DNA of 49,287 nt from Mycolicibacterium austroafricanum (GTDB taxonomy: Bacteria > Actinomycetota > Actinomycetes > Mycobacteriales > Mycobacteriaceae), in the NCBI RefSeq assembly GCF_902705885.1, contig NZ_CACSIP010000043.1, positions 1 through 49,287 of the forward strand. Direction: 5' to 3'. Made by a program: the position numbers and the translations under genes. A model generated the notes under the pieces. The model saw only the letters and a list, made by a program, of their open reading frames with translations, was not told where the DNA came from and did no database searches. Position 1 is the first letter of the stretch. Every line of letters begins with the position of its first letter. Of this stretch, positions 16,079 through 24,460 are shown piece after piece.

Positions 16079-17074
16079 GTGGTTGAGGCGGCGGTGATGG
16101 GCGCGGGGGCGTGGGGGACCGCCCTGGCGAAAGTATTGGCAGATGCCGGCAACAGCGTCCGGCTGTGGGCCCGTCGACCCGAACTGGCCGACGAGATCAA
16201 CCGCACCCATCACAACGCCGGCTACCTCGACGGTGAGCTGCCCACGACGATCCGCGCGACCAGCGATCACGTCGAGGCGCTCGACGGTGCCTGTACGGTG
16301 CTGCTGGCCGTGCCGGCTCAGACTCTGCGGGCCAACCTGATCGGCTGGAAGGACTCCATCGACTCCGGCGCCACGCTGGTCAGCTTGGCCAAGGGCATCG
16401 AGCTGGGCTCGCTGATGCGAATGAGTCAGGTCATCGTGGCCGTGACCGGGTTCGATCCGGCTCAGGTCGCCGTCGTCACCGGGCCCAACCTGGCCAGTGA
16501 GATCGCGCAGGGACAGCCCGCCGCGACCGTCGTCGCGTGCAGCGACTCCGGAAGGGCGGTGACCATCCAGCGGGCACTGGCGACCGGCTACTTCCGGCCG
16601 TACACCAACTCCGACGTGATCGGCGCGGAGGTCGGGGGAGCATGCAAAAACGTCATCGCCCTGGCCTGCGGAATGGCCGCCGGTTCGGGGCTGGGGGAGA
16701 ACACCGCGGCGGCCATCATCACCCGTGGCCTCGCCGAGATCATGCGGCTGGGAATCGCGTTGGGAGCCAAGCCCGCCACCCTTGCCGGGCTCGCAGGCAT
16801 CGGCGATCTCGTGGCCACCTGCATGTCACCGCACTCCCGTAATCGTTCCTTCGGTGAGCGGCTGGGCAGGGGGGGCACCATGCAGGCAGCGCTCGCCGCG
16901 ACCGGAGGCCACGTCGCCGAAGGTGTCACGTCGTGCGAATCGGTGCTGGCATTGGCGTCCGCCTACGACGTCGAGATGCCGCTCACCGAGGCCGTGCACC
17001 GGGTCTGTCACAGAGCCCTGTCGGTCGGCGACGCGGTGGCCCTGTTGCTCGGCCGGACCACCAAGCCGGAGTAG
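16079..17074 (+). CDS. gpsA: Glycerol-3-phosphate dehydrogenase [NAD(P)+]
   Basis: This 331-residue cytosolic enzyme reduces dihydroxyacetone phosphate to sn-glycerol-3-phosphate for phospholipid synthesis. The N-terminal motif is VMGAGAWGTALAKVLADAG. Others are VSLAKGIE, VVTGPNLASEIAQG, the catalytic-lysine region GGACKNVIALACGMAAG and the substrate-binding RNRSFGERLG. It corresponds to Rv2982c (gpdA2). A leaderless GTG start is supported by the -10 spacing. The next gene starts 3 nt after the stop, so they form an operon. Confidence 0.95.
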   Translation: MVEAAVMGAGAWGTALAKVLADAGNSVRLWARRPELADEINRTHHNAGYLDGELPTTIRATSDHVEALDGACTVLLAVPAQTLRANLIGWKDSIDSGATLVSLAKGIELGSLMRMSQVIVAVTGFDPAQVAVVTGPNLASEIAQGQPAATVVACSDSGRAVTIQRALATGYFRPYTNSDVIGAEVGGACKNVIALACGMAAGSGLGENTAAAIITRGLAEIMRLGIALGAKPATLAGLAGIGDLVATCMSPHSRNRSFGERLGRGGTMQAALAATGGHVAEGVTSCESVLALASAYDVEMPLTEAVHRVCHRALSVGDAVALLLGRTTKPE

Positions 17075-17077
17075 GCC

Positions 17078-18196
17078 ATGCCCGGCACTTATGGCGACTC
17101 CACCCGCAGCATCAAAGCTGTTGGCTCAGAAGCAATCCCGGGAAGCCCCATCGCGCCGCCGCCGGTTCCCGCGGCCGCATACCACCTTCCGGCCGACGAA
17201 GACGACTCGCTGGACAGTTACGGCCGCAGGTCCAATCCGACGTGGCGGCAACTGGAGTCGGCACTCGCCCGACTCGAGGGGGCCGCCGGCGCGCTGACGT
17301 TCGGCTCCGGAATGGCTGCCGTCACGTCGGTTCTGCGCACCGTCGCCGAGCCCGGCCGCACCCTGGTCGTTCCCGCCGACGGCTACTACCAGGTGCGCGC
17401 CTACGCCCGCGAGTATCTCGCACCGCGCGGTGTCAGGGTGGTCGAGGCCCGCTGTGCCCAGATGTGCGACGCGGCCGGTGATGCCGGCACAGGAGACGTG
17501 GTGTTCGCCGAGACGCCGTCGAACCCGGGGCTCGATGTGGTCGACCTGCACCAGCTGGCAATGATCTGCCGCGCCGGCGGCGCGATGCTCGTCGTCGACA
17601 ACACCACCGCCACGCCGCTGGGGCAGCAACCGCTGTCACTGGGCGCCGACCTCGTGGTGGCCAGCGCCACCAAAGCGCTGGCCGGCCACCACGATGTCCT
17701 GGCCGGCTACGTCGCGGGCAGCCACCCCGAGGTGATGGCGCGTCTGGAGCGCGAACGTCTACTGGCCGGCCCCATCCTGGGCTCGTTCGAGGCCTGGCTG
17801 GTGCTGCGCAGCCTCGGAAGCCTCGGGTTGCGTTTCGAACGCCAATGTCAGAACGCCGCCGCCGTCGCGCTGATGCTGCGGTCACATCCCGCGGTGAGGT
17901 CGGTCCGCTATCCGGGTCTGCCCGACGACCCGTCGCACGCGGTGGCCGCCGTGCAGATGCGTCGCTTCGGTGGCGTGGTCGCCGTGGAGCTGGCGAGCGC
18001 GGCGACGGTGCACGAACTGGTCGGTCGGAGCGCACTGCTGGTCGCATCGACCAGTTTCGGCGGCATCCATTCCTCGGTCGACCGCCGGGCGCGATGGGGA
18101 GATCCCGTCCCCGATGGATTCGCCCGGCTGTCGATGGGCATCGAGGACACCGATGACCTGGTCAGCGACATCGAGCAGGCGCTCGGGGCGGCATGA
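17078..18196 (+). CDS. Cys/Met metabolism PLP-dependent lyase
   Basis: This 372-residue fold-type I PLP enzyme belongs to the cystathionine gamma-synthase/lyase family. YGRRSNPTWRQLESALARLEG and FGSGMAAV bind the PLP phosphate. Asp174 (VVDNT) contacts the ring nitrogen, and Lys199 in SATKALAGHHD is the Schiff-base lysine. The C-terminal STSFGGIHSSVDRRAR and RLSMGIEDTDDL are typical of the lyases. Substrate (cystathionine, homocysteine or methionine) cannot be told. It lies 3 nt after gpsA and 53 bp before ddl, a place where M. tuberculosis has no such gene as far as I recall. Possible links to the ddl product are speculative. Confidence 0.88.
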   Translation: MPGTYGDSTRSIKAVGSEAIPGSPIAPPPVPAAAYHLPADEDDSLDSYGRRSNPTWRQLESALARLEGAAGALTFGSGMAAVTSVLRTVAEPGRTLVVPADGYYQVRAYAREYLAPRGVRVVEARCAQMCDAAGDAGTGDVVFAETPSNPGLDVVDLHQLAMICRAGGAMLVVDNTTATPLGQQPLSLGADLVVASATKALAGHHDVLAGYVAGSHPEVMARLERERLLAGPILGSFEAWLVLRSLGSLGLRFERQCQNAAAVALMLRSHPAVRSVRYPGLPDDPSHAVAAVQMRRFGGVVAVELASAATVHELVGRSALLVASTSFGGIHSSVDRRARWGDPVPDGFARLSMGIEDTDDLVSDIEQALGAA

Positions 18197-18249
18197 GGAC
18201 CGGGCGCGGACCCTGCGCATTGCCCCGGGGGCGGTAGCCTCTCTAGGTT

Positions 18250-19353
18250 GTGACTGCCCGTATCCGCGTAGCCGTCGTTTACGGCGGACGTAGTTCTGAA
18301 CACGCGATCTCGTGTGTTTCGGCCGGCAGCATCCTGCGCAACCTCGACCCGGAGCGCTTCGACGTGGTCGCGGTGGGGATCTCGCCCGGGGGTTCCTGGG
18401 TGCTCACCGACGGTCGGCCCGAGACGCTGGCCATCACCGATGGCACCCTGCCGCAGGTCGGCGAAGCGTCGGGCACTGCGCTGGCGTTGACCGCCGACCC
18501 GACCCGACACGGCCAACTGCTGTCGCTGGGCGAGGGAGCCGGCGAGATGCTGGCGGCCGTCGACGTCGTGTTCCCGGTGCTCCACGGGCCGTACGGCGAG
18601 GACGGGACCATCCAGGGACTGCTGGAGCTCGCCGGCGTTCCGTATGTGGGCGCGGGAGTGCTGGCAAGCGCGGCCGGGATGGACAAGGAGTTCACCAAGA
18701 AGCTGCTGGTGGCAGAAGGGCTGCCGATCGGCGACCACGTGGTGCTGCGTCCGCAGCAGGCCACCCTGTCGCTGGAGGATCGCGAACGCCTCGGGTTGCC
18801 GGTGTTCGTCAAACCTGCGCGCGGTGGCTCCTCGATAGGCGTCAGCCGGGTCGCCGGTTGGGACATGCTCGACATTGCCATCGAACAGGCCCGCCGGCAC
18901 GACCCCAAGGTCATCGTCGAGGCCGCCGTACCGGGACGGGAACTCGAATGCGGCGTGCTGGAGTTCCCCGACGGACATGTCGAGGCGAGCACCATCGGGG
19001 AGATCCGGGTGGCCGGCGTGCGGGGCCGCGAAGACGGGTTCTACGACTTCGAGACCAAGTACCTCGCCGACGCCGCGGAACTCGATGTACCGGCCAAGGT
19101 CGACGACGCGGTCGCCGAGGAGGTCAGGGGGTTGGCGATCCGGGCCTTCCGCGCCATCGACTGCCAGGGCCTGGCCCGGGTCGATTTTTTCCTCACCGAT
19201 GACGGACCCGTCATCAACGAGATCAATACGATGCCGGGCTTCACCACGATCTCGATGTACCCGCGGATGTGGGCAGCCAGTGACGTCGACTATCCGACGC
19301 TGCTCGCCACGATGGTCGAGACCGCGATCGCCCGCGGTACCGGACTGCGCTGA
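18250..19353 (+). CDS. ddl: D-alanine--D-alanine ligase
   Basis: This 367-residue ATP-grasp ligase makes the D-Ala-D-Ala dipeptide for peptidoglycan and is a target of D-cycloserine. The N-terminal VAVVYGGRSSEHAISCVSA, PYGEDGTIQGLLELAG, the ATP loop PARGGSSIGVSRV and the Mg-binding DFFLTDDGPVINEINTMPGFT are all present. The GTG start lies 9 nt after TAGCCT, a -10 candidate, giving a nearly leaderless transcript. It may also be read from gpsA. It is convergent with the DUF3515 gene, with only 3 nt between the stops. Confidence 0.96.
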   Translation: MTARIRVAVVYGGRSSEHAISCVSAGSILRNLDPERFDVVAVGISPGGSWVLTDGRPETLAITDGTLPQVGEASGTALALTADPTRHGQLLSLGEGAGEMLAAVDVVFPVLHGPYGEDGTIQGLLELAGVPYVGAGVLASAAGMDKEFTKKLLVAEGLPIGDHVVLRPQQATLSLEDRERLGLPVFVKPARGGSSIGVSRVAGWDMLDIAIEQARRHDPKVIVEAAVPGRELECGVLEFPDGHVEASTIGEIRVAGVRGREDGFYDFETKYLADAAELDVPAKVDDAVAEEVRGLAIRAFRAIDCQGLARVDFFLTDDGPVINEINTMPGFTTISMYPRMWAASDVDYPTLLATMVETAIARGTGLR

Positions 19354-19356
19354 CGA

Positions 19357-19905
19357 TCACTCGATCGGCCCGGGACGGACCGCAGTGGCCGGCAGGACCT
19401 CGGTGATCGCGGTCGAGATCGCCTGGATCGGTGTCGGGCCCGAATCGGGCGGCAGGGTCAGCGCCACGTAAACCGGCCGGTCCACCGCGAACCAGGTGCT
19501 ACGTCCCTGCGCTGCCTGGTCGGTGACCTGGAACCACTGCACGGCGTCGACCATCTGAACCGGGGCACCCACCACGAAACCGACGGGACGTTCGAGTCCG
19601 CACCGCAGGATGAGTGCGTCGTCCGCGCCGTCGGCCCGCCATGCCGCTGCGCCGGCCGGGGCGGGGTCCATCACCGGCGCGCGCGAATAGTCACCGAGTT
19701 GCTCGGGCAGCGCCTCGACCAGGGCACCGCATTCGGGACTGTCGGCCTGCGGCGCCGGTGCGGCGGCGATGGCGACCGGTTGCTGCGGGGGTGAGCGCTG
19801 CAGGACGGCGGCGACCACGACGACGGCGACGACGGCGCCGACGGCCACGACGAGCGCCGCGATCAGTAGTGGCCGAGGGGGGCCGTCACCGGTATCGCTG
19901 TTCAT
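19357..19905 (-). CDS. DUF3515 membrane-anchored protein
   Basis: This 182-residue actinobacterial protein has a short cytoplasmic start (MNSDTGDGPPRP), one transmembrane helix (about 13-34) and a soluble domain outside the membrane. That domain has two cysteines (PECGALV, LRCGLERPVG) that could form a disulfide, and a DUF3515-type C-D/W-rich core. It matches Rv2980, whose function is unknown. TAGAGT lies 7 nt before its ATG, so its mRNA is probably leaderless. That box overlaps the stop codon of the upstream Lrp-domain gene. Confidence 0.85.
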   Translation of the reverse strand: MNSDTGDGPPRPLLIAALVVAVGAVVAVVVVAAVLQRSPPQQPVAIAAAPAPQADSPECGALVEALPEQLGDYSRAPVMDPAPAGAAAWRADGADDALILRCGLERPVGFVVGAPVQMVDAVQWFQVTDQAAQGRSTWFAVDRPVYVALTLPPDSGPTPIQAISTAITEVLPATAVRPGPIE

Positions 19906-19912
19906 CAGCCGA

Positions 19913-19918
19913 ACTCTA
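19913..19918 (-). promoter_or_regulatory. Predicted -10 box of leaderless DUF3515 mRNA
   Basis: Minus-strand TAGAGT ends 7 nt before the ATG at 19905, and its first three bases are the stop codon of the preceding gene. The position fits a leaderless start. Confidence 0.5.
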
Positions 19919-20158
19919 AGGCTGCACCCCGTCGGCGATGGGACAGGTCAGGGTGCGGGTGATTCCGGCGACTTGTTGCACGCTGGGGACGACGGCGGTC
20001 TGAAGCTCGTCGAGGGTGTCCGCACCGACGCGCGCGACGACGTCGTAGGGCCCGGTCACGTATTCCGACGACAGCACCCCGCTCAGGCCGACGAGTTGCT
20101 TGGCGATCACCTCGGCGCGACCGACCTCGGTCTGGATCAGAACAAAGGCCTCGACCAC
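19916..20158 (-). CDS. Stand-alone Lrp/AsnC ligand-binding (RAM) domain protein
   Basis: This 80-residue protein consists only of the alpha/beta RAM domain of Lrp/AsnC regulators (VEAFVLIQTEVGRAEVIAKQL, GVLSSEYVTGPYDVVARV, ITRTLTCPIADG); there is no DNA-binding helix-turn-helix. Such proteins form oligomers and bind amino acids, but how they act is unclear. GTG 20158 is chosen because GGAGGG lies 9 nt upstream and the product then starts MVEAFVLIQ as in homologs. ATG 20167 and 20185 are possible but have poor spacing. It is divergent from thiL. Confidence 0.85.
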   Translation of the reverse strand: MVEAFVLIQTEVGRAEVIAKQLVGLSGVLSSEYVTGPYDVVARVGADTLDELQTAVVPSVQQVAGITRTLTCPIADGVQP

Positions 20159-20280
20159 GCCGCTCATCCCTCCGTCTGGCTGCATAGACTCCACGTCGCA
20201 GGGACCAAACGTACCGCAGGTGGGCCGAGCGTTCAGGGCACGAAGACGCGGCAAGCTGCACGCTCGACGGAAGGACCGGG

Positions 20281-21246
20281 ATGGCGGTCGATCACCCGGA
20301 TGAATCGCTGGCCGGGGTGGGGGAGTTCGCGGCCATCGACCGGCTGGTGGCCGGTCGCCGGCAACCCCCGTGGGTCTCGCTCGGTCCCGGCGACGACGCG
20401 GCGGTGGTCGCCGCACCCGATGGCCGCACCGTCGTCAGCACCGACATGCTGGTCGAAGACCGCCACTTCCGTCTCGACTGGTCGACTCCGTATGACGTGG
20501 GCCGCAAGGCCATCGCCCAGAATGCCGCCGATATCGAGGCGATGGGGGCCCGCGCCACGGCATTCGTCGTCGGGTTCGGCGCCCCCGGTGAGACGGTGAC
20601 CGCCAGAGCGGTCGAACTCGCCGACGGCATGTGGCACGAGGCGGAACTACTGGGAGCCGGCATCGTCGGCGGAGACATGGTGCGCGCCCCGCAGTGGGTG
20701 ATCTCGGTGGCAGCGCTCGGCGACCTCGGCGGTCGCGAACCGGTACGTCGCGCCGGAGCCAACCGAGGCGACACGGTGGCGGCGATCGGCAATATCGGCC
20801 ATTCTGCAGCCGGATATGTGTTGTGGCACAACGGTATCAACGGATTCGATGAACTTCGCGGCCGCCACCGGGTGCCCGAACCCCCCTACGGCCAGGGCGC
20901 GGTCGCGGCACGAAGTGGTGCGACGGCCATGACGGACGTCTCCGACGGGCTGCTGGCCGACCTGGCCCACATCGCCACCGCCTCGGGGGTACGTATCGAT
21001 GTGCACACCACAGGTCTGCGGCCCGACATCGATGCCCTGGCGGCGGCCGGAGCCGCGGCGGGGTCAGAACCGCTGGACTGGGTGCTCGGGGGTGGCGAGG
21101 ACCACGCGTTGGTCGCGACTTTTCCGGACGCGCTCCCGCCGGGCTGGCGGGCGATCGGCACGGTCGTCGACCGCGGGAACGGACCAGCGCGGGTGACCGT
21201 CGACGGTGCCGAATGGGGCGGTGATCCGGGTTGGCAGTCGTTCTGA
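20281..21246 (+). CDS. thiL: Thiamine-monophosphate kinase
   Basis: This 321-residue enzyme phosphorylates thiamine monophosphate to thiamine diphosphate, the last step of cofactor synthesis. Family motifs are SLGPGDDAAVV, VSTDMLVEDRHFRLDWS (Mg/phosphate binding), GGDMVRAP, the MTDVSDGLLADLAHIA motif and GGGEDHALV near the C-terminus. ATG 20281 has an AAGGA site 7 nt upstream. It is followed by ung after a short gap that has its own possible promoter (TATGTT, 21261-21266). No TPP riboswitch is evident upstream. Confidence 0.95.
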   Translation: MAVDHPDESLAGVGEFAAIDRLVAGRRQPPWVSLGPGDDAAVVAAPDGRTVVSTDMLVEDRHFRLDWSTPYDVGRKAIAQNAADIEAMGARATAFVVGFGAPGETVTARAVELADGMWHEAELLGAGIVGGDMVRAPQWVISVAALGDLGGREPVRRAGANRGDTVAAIGNIGHSAAGYVLWHNGINGFDELRGRHRVPEPPYGQGAVAARSGATAMTDVSDGLLADLAHIATASGVRIDVHTTGLRPDIDALAAAGAAAGSEPLDWVLGGGEDHALVATFPDALPPGWRAIGTVVDRGNGPARVTVDGAEWGGDPGWQSF

Positions 21247-21274
21247 GCGACGCCGCACACTATGTTGGCCTCTC

Positions 21275-21952
21275 GTGACTGCACGTCCTCTCAGCGAGTT
21301 GGTCGACGAGGCCTGGGCCCGCGCACTCGAGCCGGTCGAACCCCAGGTGACGCACATGGGCGAGTTCCTGCGCTCGGAACTGGCCGACGGCCAGCGTTAC
21401 CTTCCAGAGGGTCCGAACATCCTGCGCGCGTTCACCTTCCCATTCGAGCAGGTGCGTGTGTTGATCGTCGGCCAGGATCCCTATCCGACGCCCGGGCACG
21501 CGGTCGGGCTGAGCTTCTCGGTGGCAGCCGATGTGCGCCCGCTGCCTCGCAGCCTGGCCAACATCTTCACCGAGTACCGCGACGACCTCGGGCACCCCGC
21601 CCCGGCCAACGGGGACCTGTCGCCATGGGCGGAGCAGGGGGTGATGCTGCTCAACCGGGTGCTGACGGTGCGTCCCGGGACGCCGGCGTCACACCGCGGC
21701 AAGGGCTGGGAGGCGGTGACCGAATGCGCGATCCGAGCGCTGGTGGCCCGTCAGCAGCCCTTGGTCGCAGTGTTGTGGGGGCGTGATGCCGCCACACTGA
21801 AACCGATGCTGGGGGACACCGCCATCATCGAATCGGCGCATCCGTCACCGCTGTCGGCGTCACGGGGATTCTTCGGCTCACGGCCGTTCAGCCGTACCAA
21901 CGACCTGCTGGAGAAGATGGGCGCCGAGCCAGTCGACTGGCGGCTGCCCTAG
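21275..21952 (+). CDS. ung: Uracil-DNA glycosylase
   Basis: This 225-residue family 1 glycosylase removes uracil from DNA, important in GC-rich genomes prone to cytosine deamination. The water-activating motif is GQDPYPTPGHAVGLSFS. The DNA-intercalating loop is HPSPLSASRGFFGSRPFSRTN, and LLNRVLTVRPG and VLWGRDA are also conserved. GTG 21275 (MTARPLSELV) matches mycobacterial homologs and has TATGTT 8 nt upstream, consistent with a near-leaderless start. It is convergent with the small lipoprotein gene. Confidence 0.96.
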   Translation: MTARPLSELVDEAWARALEPVEPQVTHMGEFLRSELADGQRYLPEGPNILRAFTFPFEQVRVLIVGQDPYPTPGHAVGLSFSVAADVRPLPRSLANIFTEYRDDLGHPAPANGDLSPWAEQGVMLLNRVLTVRPGTPASHRGKGWEAVTECAIRALVARQQPLVAVLWGRDAATLKPMLGDTAIIESAHPSPLSASRGFFGSRPFSRTNDLLEKMGAEPVDWRLP

Positions 21953-21972
21953 CTCTCAGGTCAGGACGCGGG

Positions 21973-22281
21973 TCAGGGAACCGGGCTCGGGGTCACCTCG
22001 GGCACCTCGGGCGACGGGATGTCTACATCGGGGGCATCCACATCTGGGGCGTCCACATCGGGCGACGGTACCTCGATGGTGGGTTCGGAGGTGTCCGCAG
22101 GTTCTGTCGTCTGGGTGGTCTCTGTCGTCTGGGTGGTCTGCGTCGTCTCGACGGTGGTGTTCTCGGTGTCGGCGGTCCCGTCGTCGCCGCACGCGACCAG
22201 GAACCATCCGGCGGCCAGAGCCCCGGAGACGGTGATCAGGACGGGACGAGCCTTTGCGGCAAATGTCATCTGGATGGCCAT
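21973..22281 (-). CDS. Small low-complexity lipoprotein
   Basis: This 102-residue precursor has a signal peptide and lipobox (WFLVAC, Cys31), so it should be lipidated and exported. The mature part is a Thr/Gln/Glu stretch (repeats of T-T-Q-T-T-E) followed by an acidic Pro/Asp part built from D-V-D-A-P units. The DNA shows an 18-bp perfect duplication (22103-22120 and 22121-22138) and 15-bp repeats near 22025-22070. No conserved domain is recognised; a flexible cell-wall spacer is an inference. GGAAAGGAA just before the ATG is the ribosome-binding site. Confidence 0.75.
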   Translation of the reverse strand: MAIQMTFAAKARPVLITVSGALAAGWFLVACGDDGTADTENTTVETTQTTQTTETTQTTEPADTSEPTIEVPSPDVDAPDVDAPDVDIPSPEVPEVTPSPVP

Positions 22282-22378
22282 TTCCTTTCCGACCGGGCCT
22301 GGTGCCCGACCTCAAGGTGAGGCCTACCCGACAGGTTCACCGTTAAACGGCCGCGCTGTCGGTGCAGGTGCGCGGCGG

Positions 22379-22573
22379 TCAGCCGCGCGAGACCTTCCCG
22401 GCCTTCAGGCAGGAGGTGCAGACGTTGACCCGCTGCTTGTTGCCGCCGGGGCGGGCGACCGCGCGCACCGGCTGGATGTTGGGGTTCCACCGACGGCTGG
22501 TCCGGCGATGGGAGTGCGACACCGACTTACCGAAGCCGGGGCCCTTCCCGCAGATATCGCACACCGCAGCCAT
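22379..22573 (-). CDS. rpmB: 50S ribosomal protein L28, zinc-ribbon form
   Basis: This 64-residue L28 starts MAAVCDICGKGPGFGKSVSHSHRRT and ends with VNVCTSCLKAGKVSRG. The two C-x2-C pairs (Cys5/Cys8 and a C-terminal pair) mark the zinc-binding form. Mycobacteria also carry cysteine-free paralogs induced under zinc limitation elsewhere in the genome. ATG 22573 has a GAGGAG ribosome-binding site. The 246 bp up to the FakA-like gene must hold both divergent promoters; TAGGCT (22752-22757) is a -10 candidate for the latter. Confidence 0.95.
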   Translation of the reverse strand: MAAVCDICGKGPGFGKSVSHSHRRTSRRWNPNIQPVRAVARPGGNKQRVNVCTSCLKAGKVSRG

Positions 22574-22819
22574 ATGTAGAACTCCTCGAATCAGTACTTG
22601 GGGGTCTGGGTCCTTCAGCCGCGAATTAGCCACGGCTTGACCCGACAACCCGATCAGAATACCGGCCGACACAGGTATCGCCAAAAACAGGCCGAGGGAC
22701 CGGTGTCCACAGGCCCTGCCACGCGTCTTCGGCGTTGTCACCGGCACTGGATAGGCTGGCGCCCACGGTGGCTGCAGTCTGGTGCGACGCCGACGCCATG
22801 GCGGGTGTTGGAGGTGGGA

Positions 22820-24460
22820 ATGTCGGCTCGGCGGCTCGATGCGCCTGCCCTGAGACGCTGGGCACACACCGCCGTCGCCGACCTCATCAGGCACACCGAC
22901 GAGATCAACCAGCTCAACGTGTTCCCGGTCGCCGACGCCGACACCGGCACGAACATGCTGTTCACCATGCGCGCCGCCTGGGCGCAGGTCGACGTGCTCG
23001 CCGGTGACGACGACGTCGTAGCGCTGACCGCCGCGCTGGCCGACGGGGCACTGCGCGGGGCGCGGGGCAACTCGGGGGTGATCCTGTCGCAGATTCTGCG
23101 GGGTTTCGCGGAGGTGACGGCCGCGGCGGCCGCTGACCGCGCCGGCGCCTTGACCGACATCGACGGCACGCTCTTAGGTGCCTCGCTACGGCACGCGGCC
23201 GCCCTGGTGGTGACGTCGATGGGTGAACCGGTGCCCGGCACCATTCTGTCGGTCCTGCAGGAGGCGGCCGGTGCCGCCGAGCGCGCCGCTGCCGAGCGGC
23301 GCGAGCTCGCCGACGTGGTCATCGCAAGTGCCGACGCCGCGGCGGTGGCGTTGGACCGCACGCCGACCCAGCTCGCGGTGCTGGCCGAGGCCGGTGTGGT
23401 GGACGCGGGGGGCCGAGGCCTGCTGGTACTACTCGACGCGCTGAGCGCCACGCTGTCCGGGCAGGTTTCCCAGCGCGACGTCTACCTGCCGGCGCCGGTG
23501 AACACCCAGCCGGCGGCCGTGGCGGCGCGATCTCCCGAGTTCGAGGTGATGTACCTGCTCAGCGATTGTGAGACCGATGCCGTCGAGAAGCTGCGCGCCC
23601 GTCTCGACGAGCTCGGTGACTCGGTGGCCATCGCCGCATCGGGTTTTGGCGCCGGCGAGGGGCGCTATTCGGTGCACGTGCACGCCGACGACGCCGGGGC
23701 CGCGGTGGAAGCCGGCCTGGAGGCGGGGCGCCTCAGCCGCATTCAGATCACCTCGCTGGTGGCGAGCGGCGATCGCCATCCGGCCGGGGCCTGGAGCCGC
23801 GAGCGGGCAGTGCTGGCCGTCGTCGACGGCGACGGCGCCGAAGGTCTTTTCACCGGTGAAGGCGCCCAGGTTCTGCGTCTGGAGCCGGATGTGCCCGTCA
23901 GCGCCCAACAGCTGTTGCATGCACTGGTCAACACCGGCGCCGCGCAGGTGATGGTGTTGCCCAACGGCTACGTCGCCGCCGAGGAGTTGCTCGCCGGGTG
24001 GGCGGTCGCCTCGGACTGGGGGATCGTCATGGCGCCCGTGCCCACCGGGTCGATGGTGCAGGGGTTGGCGGCGTTGGCCGTCCACGACACCGACCGCCTG
24101 CTCGTCGACGACGGGTACACCATGGCCAGAGCGGCGGCGGGTGCCCGTTTCGGGTCCGTCCGGCAGGCCGCCGCCGAGGCGTTGACCTGGGCAGGCACCT
24201 GCAAGCCGGGCGACGGGCTCGGAATCGCCGGCGACGAGGTCGTGATCGTGGGTGACGACATCGTCACCGCAGGGGCGGGACTGATCGACTTGCTGCTCGG
24301 CGCGGGCGGTGAACTTGTGACGGTTCTCACCGGTGACGGCGTGGATGACAGCGTTGCCGAGGCGCTCGTCGACCACGTCCGCCGCCACCACCCCGGAACG
24401 GAGATGGTGACCTTCCACACCGGCCACCACGGCGACGCACTGCTGATCGGGGTGGAGTGA
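22820..24460 (+). CDS. DAK2-domain kinase, FakA-like
   Basis: This 546-residue protein has an N-terminal DAK2/DhaL ATP-binding domain (NVFPVADADTGTNM provides the Mg-binding aspartates; GARGNSGVILSQILRGF the phosphate loop). A middle domain and a C-terminal EDD-type region are arranged as in FakA. FakA with a FakB fatty-acid-binding partner phosphorylates fatty acids for phospholipid synthesis; the substrate here is inferred. The M. tuberculosis counterpart is recorded as two pieces (Rv2974c/Rv2975c), whereas this one is intact. ATG 22820 has GGAGGTGGGA in front; GTG 22805 is an alternative. The stop overlaps recG by GTGA. Confidence 0.87.
   Translation: MSARRLDAPALRRWAHTAVADLIRHTDEINQLNVFPVADADTGTNMLFTMRAAWAQVDVLAGDDDVVALTAALADGALRGARGNSGVILSQILRGFAEVTAAAAADRAGALTDIDGTLLGASLRHAAALVVTSMGEPVPGTILSVLQEAAGAAERAAAERRELADVVIASADAAAVALDRTPTQLAVLAEAGVVDAGGRGLLVLLDALSATLSGQVSQRDVYLPAPVNTQPAAVAARSPEFEVMYLLSDCETDAVEKLRARLDELGDSVAIAASGFGAGEGRYSVHVHADDAGAAVEAGLEAGRLSRIQITSLVASGDRHPAGAWSRERAVLAVVDGDGAEGLFTGEGAQVLRLEPDVPVSAQQLLHALVNTGAAQVMVLPNGYVAAEELLAGWAVASDWGIVMAPVPTGSMVQGLAALAVHDTDRLLVDDGYTMARAAAGARFGSVRQAAAEALTWAGTCKPGDGLGIAGDEVVIVGDDIVTAGAGLIDLLLGAGGELVTVLTGDGVDDSVAEALVDHVRRHHPGTEMVTFHTGHHGDALLIGVE

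Noticed and set aside
20159..20280. TPP riboswitch upstream of thiL
   Set aside because: The conserved CUGAGA and ACCUGA-type elements are not visible and the space is short.
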